Source of the DNA: Paenibacillus brasilensis
Lineage (GTDB): Bacteria; Bacillota; Bacilli; Paenibacillales; Paenibacillaceae
Length of the DNA stretch: 64,000 nucleotides
NCBI RefSeq assembly: GCF_009363115.1
Contig: NZ_CP045298.1
Coordinates: forward strand, 3,028,501 to 3,092,500
Reading direction: 5' to 3'
Below, piece by piece: positions 17,903 to 28,582 of the stretch (the first letter of the stretch is position 1; every line of letters starts with the position of its first letter). The notes under the pieces were generated by a model. It was given only the letters and a program-made list of their open reading frames with translations, was not told the DNA's origin and did not search any database. A program made the translations under genes and the position numbers.

Positions 17903-17995
17903 AGCAACGATAGTTTGAAATCAATGCGGAACGCGTGTGAACCGATCAGGATCATGACGGAGCAGACGGTTGCGAATCAGGAAAGGAAGAGGAAT

Positions 17996-18433
17996 ATGAA
18001 AGAAGTGATGGTATATACCGACGGCGCATGTTCGGGAAACCCGGGCCCTGGGGGTTGGGGCGTCGTTTTGCTGTATGGAGAGCATCGCAAGGAACTGTCC
18101 GGAGCCGAGCAAATGACAACAAACAACCGCATGGAGATCAAGTCTGTGATCGAAGCGCTGAAGCTGCTCAAGGAGCCTTGTCATGTCAAAGTTCACAGTG
18201 ACTCTGCCTATGTCGTCAATTGCTTCAAACAGGGCTGGATTAAGAATTGGCTTCGTAACGGCTGGCGCAACAGTAAAAATCAGCCTGTTGAAAATAAAGA
18301 GCTGTGGGAAGAACTGTGGGAACTGATGGGCAAGCATGAGGTTGAATATGTAAAGGTGAAGGGGCACAGTGACAACGAGCTGAACAATCGCTGTGATTTT
18401 CTGGCGACCAGCGCTGTTAAAAATTTACGGTAG
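17996..18433 (+). CDS. rnhA: Ribonuclease HI
   Basis: Cleaves RNA in RNA-DNA hybrids. The four catalytic acids are at Asp9 (YTDGACSGNPGPGG), Glu47 (NNRMEIKSVIEAL), Asp69 (VHSDSAYV) and Asp134 (NNRCDFLA), with the assisting His124 in VKGHSDNE. The product has 145 residues, of the E. coli-type class. The start is at 17996 after GGAAAGGAAGAGG. The upstream in-frame extension from 17915 has no family counterpart. Confidence 0.95.
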   Translation: MKEVMVYTDGACSGNPGPGGWGVVLLYGEHRKELSGAEQMTTNNRMEIKSVIEALKLLKEPCHVKVHSDSAYVVNCFKQGWIKNWLRNGWRNSKNQPVENKELWEELWELMGKHEVEYVKVKGHSDNELNNRCDFLATSAVKNLR

Positions 18434-18536
18434 CATCTGGAGCTGTTTTCTGTTGAAATTTGAGATAAGAGGATGATTGCAAATTCCTCATAACAAGTGA
18501 TTACGTACGAAGGAATGAAAGAGAGGTGAGTATCGG

Positions 18537-20285
18537 ATGCAACGCGGATTAGTACCAACGGCTGCCGGAACCGCCTCGACCTGGGCATCACTCAAGCAGG
18601 AAATCATTGAGGCAGCTCCGGGGCTGGGTATCGACTCCATCGGGTTCGCATCCGCCGACCCCTTTCTGTCTCTGAAAGCTATATTGGAAGAGCATCGGGC
18701 CAAAGGCTATGAATCCGGCTTTGAGGAGCCGGATATTCATAAACGGATTTATCCGGAGCTGTATGGTTCACAACCAGCATCCCTGATTGCCATTGCGGTG
18801 GCGTACCCTGCTAAAATGAAGAATCCGCCGAAGTCGGAAAAGGGCAAGTATCGTGGTATTTTGGCACGCTCAGCCTGGGGGAAGGATTATCATCTTGTGC
18901 TGCGCGAGGCGATGGAGAAGCTCGAGGCCTTTATAAGCGAGCGAGTGCCTGATGCGATGCTGAAAAGCATGGTGGATACCGGAGAACTGTCGGATCGAGC
19001 TGTAGCGGAACGCGCGGGTATCGGCTTTAGCGGCAAAAACACAATGATGATTTCACCGACGCTCGGATCATGGATTTATCTGGGTGAATTGCTGACGAAC
19101 ATTCCTTTTCAACCAGATGAACCCGTCACGGACGGCTGCGGGGAATGCACCAAATGCTTGGATGCGTGTCCTACGGGCGCGCTTGTGGGACCGGGGCAGC
19201 TGAACGCCCAGCGGTGTGTGTCCTTTTTGACACAAACGAAAGGCTTTCTGGATGAAGAGTTTATGCTGAAAATAGGGAATCGGTTGTACGGATGTGATAC
19301 CTGCCAAATGGTATGTCCCAAAAATCGGGGCCTTAACTGGAACCATCATCCTGAGCTTACTCCCGATCCCGAAATTGTGAAGCCACTGCTGCTGCCGTTG
19401 CTGGATTTGAGCAATCGTGAATTCAAGGAACGATTTGGTCAAAGCGCGGCAGCCTGGCGGGGGAAAAAGCCAATTCAGCGCAATGCCATTATCGGGCTGG
19501 GCAATTTCAAGGATATCAGTGCCGTACCCAAGCTGACGGAGGTTCTGTTGGATGATCCACGCCCCGAGCTTCGGGGCACGGCGGCTTGGGCTTTGAGCCG
19601 AATAGGAGGAGAAAACGCTATGACAGCGATCAAGCAAGCATCAGAGAAGGAACAACATGAGCAAGTACGCGAAATGATCGCGCAGGCGCATTCCAAACTG
19701 GAGGAGCAACAGCAAGCAGAACAGCAAAAGGTCTCTGAATTATCAAATTCAGAAGCAACGGCCGTGGATTCACAGGGTCCAACCACCATTTACTATGATG
19801 AAATGGAGACACCTGTGGGCACTTTGACGTTGTGTGCAACGGATCGGGGGCTGTGCCGAATAGAGTTTGGCGTTTTTTATGCGAAGGAGGCACTGCTTCA
19901 GCAATGGGCCCGGACATGGATCGGGGAATATGTCTACGTGCAGGAACCGGAAAAACTGCGCGAGGCCGCGGATCAACTGCGTGAATATTTTGCCGGAGAA
20001 CGACGGGAATTCAGTATAGCCTTTGATTTGAGAGGGGTTCCCTTCCAAGAGCAGGTATGGCGTGCACTGCAAAATATTCCGTATGGACAGAGCGTCTCCT
20101 ACAAGGATATTGCAGAGTCCATCGGACGTGCCAAAGCCGTACGTGCAGTCGGCGATGCGAGCAACAAAAATCCGCTGCCCATTCTGATTCCATGTCACCG
20201 GATATCAGGTGCAACCGGAAGCCTTGTCGGTTATGCAGGGGGTCTGCAAGTCAAGACAAAGCTGCTGAATTTGGAAAAAGAATAA
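18537..20285 (+). CDS. queG: Fusion of epoxyqueuosine reductase (QueG) and O6-alkylguanine-DNA alkyltransferase
   Basis: One frame of 582 residues joins two enzymes. Residues 20-310 are QueG, which reduces epoxyqueuosine to queuosine in tRNA: the VDTGELSDRA active-site stretch around residues 146-155, then two iron-sulfur clusters (Cys201, 204, 207, 211; Cys227, 253, 256, 260). A HEAT-repeat tail (about 310-385) and a Gln/Glu-rich linker follow. Residues 417-582 are an Ada/Ogt-type alkyltransferase with PVGTLTL, the helix-turn-helix VPFQEQVWRALQNIPYGQSV and the acceptor Cys553 in IPCHR. No stop or restart signal separates them. AGAGAGGTG precedes the ATG. A YneF-type gene follows after 107 bases. 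Confidence 0.93.
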   Translation: MQRGLVPTAAGTASTWASLKQEIIEAAPGLGIDSIGFASADPFLSLKAILEEHRAKGYESGFEEPDIHKRIYPELYGSQPASLIAIAVAYPAKMKNPPKSEKGKYRGILARSAWGKDYHLVLREAMEKLEAFISERVPDAMLKSMVDTGELSDRAVAERAGIGFSGKNTMMISPTLGSWIYLGELLTNIPFQPDEPVTDGCGECTKCLDACPTGALVGPGQLNAQRCVSFLTQTKGFLDEEFMLKIGNRLYGCDTCQMVCPKNRGLNWNHHPELTPDPEIVKPLLLPLLDLSNREFKERFGQSAAAWRGKKPIQRNAIIGLGNFKDISAVPKLTEVLLDDPRPELRGTAAWALSRIGGENAMTAIKQASEKEQHEQVREMIAQAHSKLEEQQQAEQQKVSELSNSEATAVDSQGPTTIYYDEMETPVGTLTLCATDRGLCRIEFGVFYAKEALLQQWARTWIGEYVYVQEPEKLREAADQLREYFAGERREFSIAFDLRGVPFQEQVWRALQNIPYGQSVSYKDIAESIGRAKAVRAVGDASNKNPLPILIPCHRISGATGSLVGYAGGLQVKTKLLNLEKE

Positions 20286-20392
20286 GGACATATGTTTGCA
20301 AATTGTGATTTGCTAGCTGTCCCATGTTTTGCTATGATAGGTTCGTGTGTAATGCATGATGTTTCATATAAATATACAGAGGTGACGACTTC

Positions 20393-20647
20393 GTGGTGTG
20401 GAATATTGTCATTCCGATTATTACCCTGATTGTTGGTTTGGTTGGGGGATTTTTCATCGGTGCTTATTATCTTCGCAAGCAGCTTGAGAAGATGCAGAAC
20501 GACCCTGAAACGCTGCAAAAAATGGCCAAGCAGATGGGATACAACCTGAATGGAAAACAAATGCAGAGGGCTCAGCAGATGATGAAGAACCAGCAGTTCT
20601 CCAAAAATCAGCCTGGTGCGCGTAAAAATCAGGGCCGTCGGAAATAA
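20393..20647 (+). CDS. YneF family (UPF0154) small membrane protein
   Basis: Encodes 84 residues: one N-terminal transmembrane segment (IPIITLIVGLVGGFFIGAYY), then a basic, Gln- and Met-rich cytosolic tail with DPETLQKMAKQMG, the family signature. The function of the family is not established. It starts at GTG 20393, seven bases after GAGGTG. folE begins 54 bases downstream. Confidence 0.88.
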   Translation: MVWNIVIPIITLIVGLVGGFFIGAYYLRKQLEKMQNDPETLQKMAKQMGYNLNGKQMQRAQQMMKNQQFSKNQPGARKNQGRRK

Positions 20648-20701
20648 TGAGCAACGTGAGCACGGATGTCGCATGAGGTTGCTGCATAGAGGAGGATTAC
20701 T

Positions 20702-21295
20702 GTGGCTGGCGTAAAAGATTATATTAACCGCAAAGCTGCGGATAACCGGGATAAAATCGAGTATCATGTGGAGCAGATTTTACAACTGATCGGTGAGGAC
20801 CCCAAGCGTGAAGGGCTGCTGGAAACACCGGCACGCGTAGCGCGCATGTATGAGGAAATATTTGCGGGTTATGAGGTTGATCCCCGGGATGCGCTGGGTG
20901 TGACATTCGACGAGAATCACGAGGAGCTTGTGATTGTGAAGGACATCGTCTATTACAGCCAGTGTGAGCATCATATGGCTCCTTTCTTCGGAAAAGTGCA
21001 TATCGGCTATGTACCCAGTGGCAAAATTGTAGGATTGAGCAAGCTTGCCCGTCTGGTAGAGGCTGTGACCCGCCGCTTGCAGGTTCAGGAGCGGATTACA
21101 TCACAGATCGCGGATATTCTGGATGAAACGGTTTCTCCTCACGGGGTAATGGTGGTTGTAGAAGGCGAACATCTGTGTATGTGTGCAAGAGGTGTCAAAA
21201 AGCCGGGCAGTAAAACGGTAACGTCTGCGGTACGCGGCTCATTCCGTAATGATGCAGCACAGCGCGCAGAATTCCTGTCCCTGATCAAGGAGTGA
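20702..21295 (+). CDS. folE: GTP cyclohydrolase I
   Basis: Converts GTP to dihydroneopterin triphosphate, the entry to folate synthesis and also to queuosine precursors. Zinc ligands are Cys88 and His91 in [18 protein letters not shown] and Cys159 in [14 protein letters not shown]. The product has 197 residues, the normal length. It starts at GTG 20702 after AGAGGAGG. The neighbouring upstream queG fusion needs the same pathway product, so a functional link is possible, though a YneF-type gene lies between them. A terminator follows. Confidence 0.96.
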   Translation: MAGVKDYINRKAADNRDKIEYHVEQILQLIGEDPKREGLLETPARVARMYEEIFAGYEVDPRDALGVTFDENHEELVIVKDIVYYSQCEHHMAPFFGKVHIGYVPSGKIVGLSKLARLVEAVTRRLQVQERITSQIADILDETVSPHGVMVVVEGEHLCMCARGVKKPGSKTVTSAVRGSFRNDAAQRAEFLSLIKE

Positions 21296-21325
21296 TCGAA
21301 CAGGGCGCGACGATCAGGCGATACA

Positions 21326-21366
21326 AAAAGGGTGGTTTACGCATAGGCGTAGCCACCCTTTTTTGC
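21326..21366 (+). terminator. Terminator of folE
   Basis: AAGGGTGG with TTACGC pairs with GCGTA and CCACCCTT, followed by TTTT. It is about 30 bases after the stop. Confidence 0.85.
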
Positions 21367-21442
21367 TAACATGGGATTAGGTGAACGCCAAATATTACGA
21401 TTAGCCTTTGGATAACAGTTTTTTTAAGATAGGGGATAACGT

Positions 21443-22288
21443 ATGGAGAACGTACATAGCTCAACAGAAAAAACAACCGTTTTGCCTGATTTGCAATGGC
21501 TTGAAGCGCCGCTTGCGCTTACCCAGATGGATGTTTTGTCTCCGCTGGCCTGGGAGGAGCTGGCCTGTCGGCAAGTTGGAAAAGGGGCTGCGCCTATTTT
21601 GCATCTGTGGCGGCATCCGTCTGCGCTGGTCATCGGTCACCGCGACCGCAGGCTTCCATACGCGCCGCAGGCGATGGAGCATGTGCGCAGCACGGGAATC
21701 TCGGTGTGCGTGCGCCCCTCGGGCGGAGCAGCCGTCATGCTGGACAGGGGGGTACTGAACCTGTCCCTGATCCTGCCGAATCCGCAGCACGCGATCAGCC
21801 TGCATGAGGATTTCCGGCTCATGGCGGGGCTGATTGCCGATGCGCTGGCCCCGTGGTCTGCCGAGGCGCAGACCGGGGAAATCACCGGGTCCTTCTGTCC
21901 CGGTGATTACGATGTCAGCGTTCGTGGCCGCAAGTTTTGCGGCATTGCGCAGCGGCGTCAAGCCAAGGCGTATATCATCACGGCTTTCGTGATGATTGAG
22001 GGCAGTGGTGCGGAGCGTGCACAGGCGGTGCAGCAGTTTTATACGGCGGCAGCCGGAGATACGAAGGCGGGCGTGCCGCAGCCGGATTATCCGCGGGTAA
22101 ATCCGGCAACGATGGGCAGCCTGGCAGAGCTGGCTGGAGTGCCATCTGTTGAGGCCTATACAGCATCTCTGCGCCGGGTGATCGAAAGCCGGACTACGAT
22201 TTTACCTGTCGATGGCTCGTTGGTACAACCGCAAGGATTGTCAGAACAGATAGCTGCACTTAGAGAACGATACGATTCACAAGTGTAA
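21443..22288 (+). CDS. lipL: Octanoyl-[GcvH]:protein N-octanoyltransferase
   Basis: Lipoate-relay amidotransferase that moves octanoyl groups from GcvH to E2 subunits. The BPL/LplA fold is shown by RPSGGAAVMLDRGVLNLSL and RKFCGIAQRR. The acyl-carrying Cys152 lies in ITGSFCPGDYDVSV, matching the position known for LipL of Bacillus (YwfL). VGKG and RRLPY near the N terminus also match LipL rather than LipM or LplA. AGGGG lies before the ATG. The stretch 21600-21900 is notably GC-rich. The gene is convergent with the SodF-like gene. Confidence 0.88.
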   Translation: MENVHSSTEKTTVLPDLQWLEAPLALTQMDVLSPLAWEELACRQVGKGAAPILHLWRHPSALVIGHRDRRLPYAPQAMEHVRSTGISVCVRPSGGAAVMLDRGVLNLSLILPNPQHAISLHEDFRLMAGLIADALAPWSAEAQTGEITGSFCPGDYDVSVRGRKFCGIAQRRQAKAYIITAFVMIEGSGAERAQAVQQFYTAAAGDTKAGVPQPDYPRVNPATMGSLAELAGVPSVEAYTASLRRVIESRTTILPVDGSLVQPQGLSEQIAALRERYDSQV

Positions 22289-22313
22289 GGTAGAGCATGG
22301 ATTTAGCACACTA

Positions 22314-22343
22314 GCTCACTAACTCACTAACTCACTAACTCAC
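22314..22343. repeat. Short tandem repeat of CTCACTAA
   Basis: An eight-base unit is repeated almost four times between lipL and the opposing SOD gene. It is too short and spacer-free for a CRISPR array. The copy number is likely to vary between strains. Confidence 0.85.
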
Positions 22344-22355
22344 ATGGCAATTAGC

Positions 22356-23720
22356 TTAGAAGGGCTGCCATTTCAGCTTGGAGGCTTGAGCATAGCGTTC
22401 TTCCACCTCAGGCCAGTTGACGACATGCCACCAATCCTCGATGTATTTGTTGCGTTCAGCTTGATGCTTCAAGTAATAGGCGTGTTCCCACACATCAAGT
22501 GCCAGCAGCGGAATGGACTCCCACTGAGTCAGATTCTGGTGCTTTTCGGCCTGCAAAATTTCAAGCCGTCCTGCACGTGGACTCCACACCAGGATCGCCC
22601 AGCCGCCGCCCTCAACCTTCTCGGCCGCCGAGCTGAAATGCTTTTTGAATGCCTCATAGCTGCCGAAATCCTTTTTGATCTGCTCAGCCAGCGGCCCGCT
22701 TGGTGTTCCGCCGCCTTGAGGACTCATAATCGTCCAAAAAAGAGTATGCAAATAATGGCCTGCACCATTAAACGCCAGCTCCCGCTCCCAGTGCTTTACG
22801 AGGTCAAAATTACCTGTTTTGCGGGCCTCTTCCAGCTTTTTCTCTGCTTTATTCAAATCATTCACATAGCTCAAATGATGCTTGTCATGGTGAATACGCA
22901 TCGTTTTTTCATCAATGTAAGGTTCAAGCGCATTGTAGGGATAAGGGAGCGGTGGCAACCGATGTCCCCCAATAGGAACCGGGCGGCCGGGGGAAGCTTT
23001 TTCCGTTGCCGAAGGCTCCGCCTGACCGGACTGGACGCCTTTAGCCGCCCATGTGCCTTCTCCCCTTATGCCCGCCTGTCGTTCTCGAAACGCATCCTCA
23101 GGGTAGTGCTCACCCTCGGCTGACGCATGATACAACCCAGCGGCCCTGGCGATGGAGCCAGGCTCTTGAAAGGGTGTAGTGGAGATCAGGAAATATTGGC
23201 TTTCATGGGCCGCATGCAGCACAATTCCGGCGGATCTGGGCTGCTGCCGTAACGCAAGACTGTGCTCGCTCAGCAGGCCGAGCTGGCGCACATACTCCTG
23301 TGACTGGCGATTTGCAGTCTGCAGCAATCCGTCCAGCCGACGATGCAGATCTTGTGAGGCAGTCTCTGGCGATGGCACCTCTCCAGATGATGAGGCATCA
23401 TCCCATTCCCTTGACTGTCCTGATGGTTTAGCCAGTTCGTGTGTGTGCGCTTGTGGAGCAGCCGATTTTTGATCCCATGAGTGCTTCCACGACTGACCTG
23501 CGTGAGCGTGGACGCTTCGCTGCTCTTCAAGCAGCTCAACAGCAGCGCGTTCAGTCTGTTCAAATACAGTTCGCCAATCATCGAGCAGCTGCACATATGC
23601 AGGCTCAAGCCCCTCAGTAGCGGACTTAATCACTTCCACATGCCAGCTTTCCTGCTGCTTCCAATGCCGGATTTCCTCCAGCACGCGTAAGGGCAGAAAA
23701 GCCCCATAAGTACTCAGCAT
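22356..23720 (-). CDS. SodF-like superoxide dismutase with a long N-terminal extension
   Basis: 454 residues. From residue 253 a complete Fe/Mn SOD domain is present: [44 protein letters not shown]. The SOD part is close in style to SodF of Bacillus (WAILVWSPRAGRLEILQ). Residues 1-250 are not SOD. They contain two helical stretches (EIRHWKQQESWHVEVI and a repeat-like part near 150-185 with VLHAAHESQYFLI) resembling the DUF2935 type, separated by a polar low-complexity segment rich in Ser, Gln and His. No signal peptide is seen. Roughly GGGAGGT precedes the ATG at 23720. The role of the extension is unknown; metal delivery or spore location are guesses. Confidence 0.85.
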   Translation of the reverse strand: MLSTYGAFLPLRVLEEIRHWKQQESWHVEVIKSATEGLEPAYVQLLDDWRTVFEQTERAAVELLEEQRSVHAHAGQSWKHSWDQKSAAPQAHTHELAKPSGQSREWDDASSSGEVPSPETASQDLHRRLDGLLQTANRQSQEYVRQLGLLSEHSLALRQQPRSAGIVLHAAHESQYFLISTTPFQEPGSIARAAGLYHASAEGEHYPEDAFRERQAGIRGEGTWAAKGVQSGQAEPSATEKASPGRPVPIGGHRLPPLPYPYNALEPYIDEKTMRIHHDKHHLSYVNDLNKAEKKLEEARKTGNFDLVKHWERELAFNGAGHYLHTLFWTIMSPQGGGTPSGPLAEQIKKDFGSYEAFKKHFSSAAEKVEGGGWAILVWSPRAGRLEILQAEKHQNLTQWESIPLLALDVWEHAYYLKHQAERNKYIEDWWHVVNWPEVEERYAQASKLKWQPF

Positions 23721-23887
23721 TGTTTTTACCTCCCGTATCCCACTATGGCTTTCCGGTTTGAAGAAAGAATCTGCCCCGGATGCATACGTACCCAGTATAT
23801 TCGACCTCTCGTAGGGAATATGTCTATAAACTCTTTCCGCCAGATATCACATGCCATGCAGAATCATGAATGCCGATTGGGATGCAG

Positions 23888-23938
23888 AAAAAGAAGCCCG
23901 ACCACGGCACGAGTGAAGTGTCCATCATCAGGCTTCTC
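23888..23938 (-). terminator. Terminator of the membrane-anchored hydrolase
   Basis: Arms AGAAGCC and GGCTTCT; on the minus strand the second arm runs into CTTTTTC. It begins 13 bases after the stop of the gene at 23951. Confidence 0.6.
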
Positions 23939-23950
23939 TATATCAATTCC

Positions 23951-24988
23951 TTACTTCGCAGTCGTTGGCTTATTCGCATTAGCGATGGTCTTCTTGTCCT
24001 CCAGTTCCTGCACATTGCTTAAAAACGTCGATACCCGCCGCAAATATTCACGTGGATGCTCTCTGAAAATAAGCTCATGCAGCCCGTTTTTGACAATCCA
24101 CACACTGGAAAGCGGATTGGTCTGATTGGCAGCGAGCTTTTCCGCAATGGGATAAGGAGCTTTTTCGTCCTGCGTACCATGCACAAACATAATCGGGAAC
24201 GGATAGTTTTCCTTTTTAACCTCTTGATATGGAATTTGATGCAAGCTGGTGCCGTTCAAAACTGGAAACAGCAGCTCCAGAATTTCCAAAGACGGATGGC
24301 GTGGCAGATTAATTTGATTATGAATGTTATGGTACAGCGTATCGGGCTCCAGCAGGAAGGTGCTGTCCAAAATCATCGCGTCCACATCCTTGGTTTGCAA
24401 GCCCGCCTGCAGGGCGGTTCCTGCCCCCATCGAGAAGCCCCATACGATAATCTCCGACGAGCCGCGTTGCTTCGCAAGCTGGATCGCCCCCAGAAGCTGT
24501 TGGGATTCCGCTTTGCCTCCGGTCGCGACTGCTTTGCTGTTTTGAGAGGCGAAACCGTAATCGAACATAACCACATTAAAGTTTAAACGGTGAGCATAAT
24601 GTGCCAGGTCATACATGGGAATCCAGCTTTCTTCGCGATTGGCCCCATACCCATGGCTGAAAATAATGGTTTTCCGCGATTGATTCGCCGGGATATACCA
24701 GCCTTGCACCATGCGGCTGCCGTCCTTGGCAGGGAAGCTGACCTCCTCATAGGGCATTCCCTTCGCCTGCATCGGATTAGAGTACAGCGGTGCCACGGTT
24801 GGATTCGTCAGTACCCATGCGATGTAGGCATGTAGGGCAATAAAACAAAACAGCAGAAAAAATACGACCGATAGCAGCAGCGCAATCACAATGTGCTTGA
24901 ACCGCAGCAGACGGGGATTAATCCGTGGAATGGACGGCTCCTGAACAGCGGTTTGTAGCTGAGAGCTGCGCTGGGATGTCGAAATCAT
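23951..24988 (-). CDS. Membrane-anchored alpha/beta hydrolase
   Basis: 345 residues. A hydrophobic segment near residues 31-55 (HIVIALLLSVVFFLLFCFI) anchors the protein, with the hydrolase domain outside or at the membrane face. The oxyanion region is IIFSHGYGANREE, the nucleophile elbow is WGFSMGAGTAL, the acid lies in VHGTQDEKAP, and the catalytic His is in KNGLHELIF. This is the YqkD/BAAT-like hydrolase type, with unknown substrate. AGGAGG lies before ATG 24988. It is monocistronic. Confidence 0.83.
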   Translation of the reverse strand: MISTSQRSSQLQTAVQEPSIPRINPRLLRFKHIVIALLLSVVFFLLFCFIALHAYIAWVLTNPTVAPLYSNPMQAKGMPYEEVSFPAKDGSRMVQGWYIPANQSRKTIIFSHGYGANREESWIPMYDLAHYAHRLNFNVVMFDYGFASQNSKAVATGGKAESQQLLGAIQLAKQRGSSEIIVWGFSMGAGTALQAGLQTKDVDAMILDSTFLLEPDTLYHNIHNQINLPRHPSLEILELLFPVLNGTSLHQIPYQEVKKENYPFPIMFVHGTQDEKAPYPIAEKLAANQTNPLSSVWIVKNGLHELIFREHPREYLRRVSTFLSNVQELEDKKTIANANKPTTAK

Positions 24989-25198
24989 GTAAGAGCCTCC
25001 TTATATAAAATTGAACTTCATGCTATGGAATTTAGGTACAAATTCACTTGAAAATGATAGTGTATGTCCATATTGATACCTATTATCGTATGATGGGGAT
25101 TATCCAAAGTCAACGTCTGAGCCTGAAAAGTAAAAATGACGCAAAGAATTGTCGATGTTTGTTCTTCTTTTGTAATATAGCTGTCACAAAAACATTGG

Positions 25199-25228
25199 TT
25201 TACAGTAGCCGCGGGTATTCTATATAAT
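25199..25228 (+). promoter_or_regulatory. Promoter of the IclR gene
   Basis: TTTACA and TATAAT are 18 bases apart, about 60 bases before the chosen start codon. Confidence 0.55.
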
Positions 25229-25286
25229 TTATGTAACCATGTTTCAAGGTGTGAAACGAAAATGGATGCAAGGGGAGCGGTTCACG

Positions 25287-26030
25287 ATGGAAGACCGTAA
25301 ATTAACCGTTCGCGCTGTGGAGCGTGCGCTTGATATATTGCTGTGTTTTACCGCAGATTCGGATCTTGGCCTGACGGAGATTGCCTCCAAAATTGGGCTA
25401 CATAAAAGCACGGTTCATCGGCTGCTGACTACGTTGGAGGATCGTGGCTTTGTCGTTCGGAATGCCGCAACCGAAAAATACCGGCTCGGCTTCCGCATAT
25501 GGGAGCTGTCCACCCATCTGTCACAAAGTGATGAGCCGGCAGTGCTGCTGCAGCCTGCGATGGAAGGACTGCGTGACCGTCTGGGTGAGACGGTCAGCTT
25601 GTACTTGCGGGACGGCAGTATGCGTATTCGCATTCAAGCCGTTCAGAGCAACCAGGCGATCCGCCGCGTTGCGCCTGTGGGTGCGCGTATGCCGCTGGCT
25701 GTAGGGGCTTCCAGCAAGGTGCTGGCAGCCTTTATGCCACCGCAGGAGCTGGAAGCTCTACTCAGGGGGGATGAATGGCCGTCCTCCGTAGACCCGGAGG
25801 TCTATAAAGCTCAGCTGCAGGACATTCGTGAGAAGGGCTATGCAACCAGCTATGAAGAACGGGAGCCAGGCGCTGCCGCTGTAGCTGCGCCTGTGGTGAA
25901 CCGGAAGGGACAGGTCGCTGCGGCTTTGTCTGTATCTGGTCCGGTCAGCCGACTTGCACCTGAGACGTTGCATGATTTTGCCCCAATTTTGATCGAAGCT
26001 GCGAAGGAAATGGGGCTTATGCTTCCGTAA
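25287..26030 (+). CDS. IclR family transcriptional regulator
   Basis: Winged-helix regulator of 247 residues. N-terminal HTH: VRAVERALDILLCF, then GLTEIASKIGLHKSTVHRLL, followed by the C-terminal effector domain with ASSKVLAAFMPPQ, YATSYEEREPGAAAVAAPV and AALSVSGPVSRL. The effector is unknown. IclR proteins commonly sense small organic acids. ATG 25287 is preferred over 25239 because AAGGGGAG precedes it and the product then starts with the HTH domain. No catabolic genes adjoin it, and the next transcript is the thiC riboswitch unit. Confidence 0.9.
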   Translation: MEDRKLTVRAVERALDILLCFTADSDLGLTEIASKIGLHKSTVHRLLTTLEDRGFVVRNAATEKYRLGFRIWELSTHLSQSDEPAVLLQPAMEGLRDRLGETVSLYLRDGSMRIRIQAVQSNQAIRRVAPVGARMPLAVGASSKVLAAFMPPQELEALLRGDEWPSSVDPEVYKAQLQDIREKGYATSYEEREPGAAAVAAPVVNRKGQVAAALSVSGPVSRLAPETLHDFAPILIEAAKEMGLMLP

Positions 26031-26046
26031 CAGGACCAGAGTGGGG

Positions 26047-26075
26047 TTGCCAAAGCAGTAAATTTAAAGTAATCT
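26047..26075 (+). promoter_or_regulatory. Probable promoter of the thiC leader
   Basis: TTGCCA and TAATCT are separated by 17 bases, some 58 bases before the aptamer. Confidence 0.4.
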
Positions 26076-26132
26076 GATGAGGATGGCGGGAGGTCTGTTA
26101 TCGCCGCCTCATGCAAATCGAAGAATCACATT

Positions 26133-26228
26133 TACTGGGGGAGCCTGTAATGCCGGGCTGAGATGGAATCGTACAGGATTCCGGACCCTTTGCACCTGAT
26201 CTGGATCATACCAGCGTAGGGAAGTAAT
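26133..26228 (+). promoter_or_regulatory. TPP riboswitch (THI element)
   Basis: The conserved THI-box blocks are present in order: GGGGGAGCC, GGCTGAGATGG, GGACCCTTTGCACCTGATCT and GATCATACCAGCGTAGGGAA. Thiamine pyrophosphate binding is expected to promote the downstream terminator and switch off thiC. Confidence 0.95.
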
Positions 26229-26238
26229 CGGCCATTGA

Positions 26239-28245
<2,007 letters not shown>

Positions 28246-28340
28246 GTTGGAAGTGAGTCAACCTATTGGGAAGCCGGATTACTCACGCTGGCAAGCTAAG
28301 TGAGGATCGTCGCTTATGCGTCCGAATGTAAATACTCCAA

Positions 28341-28385
28341 AAAAGCCGTGTTTCTCTACAGACGATGTAGGGAAACACGGCTTTT
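28341..28385 (+). terminator. Terminator of thiC
   Basis: AAAAGCCGTGTTTC pairs with GAAACACGGCTTTT, extended by TCTACA/TGTAG. It ends with a T stretch. Confidence 0.85.
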
Positions 28386-28429
28386 GAGCTTATGTCAAAG
28401 CAAGATGGAGTAACCGAAAAAAGGCTGCT

Positions 28430-28582
28430 TTATTTTTTACCCATTTTCTCATTTAAAATATCCTGAAAGCTGAGCTTCTTCTCCGAGCTATCTTCTTTCT
28501 TCTGCATGCTCACCGCGTTGGCACGTTGGTATTGGTGGTGAAAGGGCATCAGGGTGTGTACAGTTAAGTTCATTGTATTCAT
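28430..28582 (-). CDS. Small uncharacterised protein of 50 residues
   Basis: ATG 28582 is preceded by GGAGGAAC at the right distance. The product starts MNTMNLTVHTLMPFHHQY and ends SFQDILNEKMGKK. It is charged, with no membrane segment or signal. A short peptide ending in a SFQDIL-type helix recalls small accessory peptides, but I do not recognise a family. It is too short for routine gene calls. The good ribosome binding site and amphipathic C terminus are the support. It is convergent with thiC. Confidence 0.55.
   Translation of the reverse strand: MNTMNLTVHTLMPFHHQYQRANAVSMQKKEDSSEKKLSFQDILNEKMGKK

Noticed and set aside
22314..22343. Tandem repeat considered as a CRISPR remnant
   Set aside because: The unit is only eight bases, there are no spacers, and no cas genes are present.
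22344..23123. 259-codon frame opposite the SOD gene
   Set aside because: Antisense shadow of the SodF-like coding sequence with no start signal of its own.
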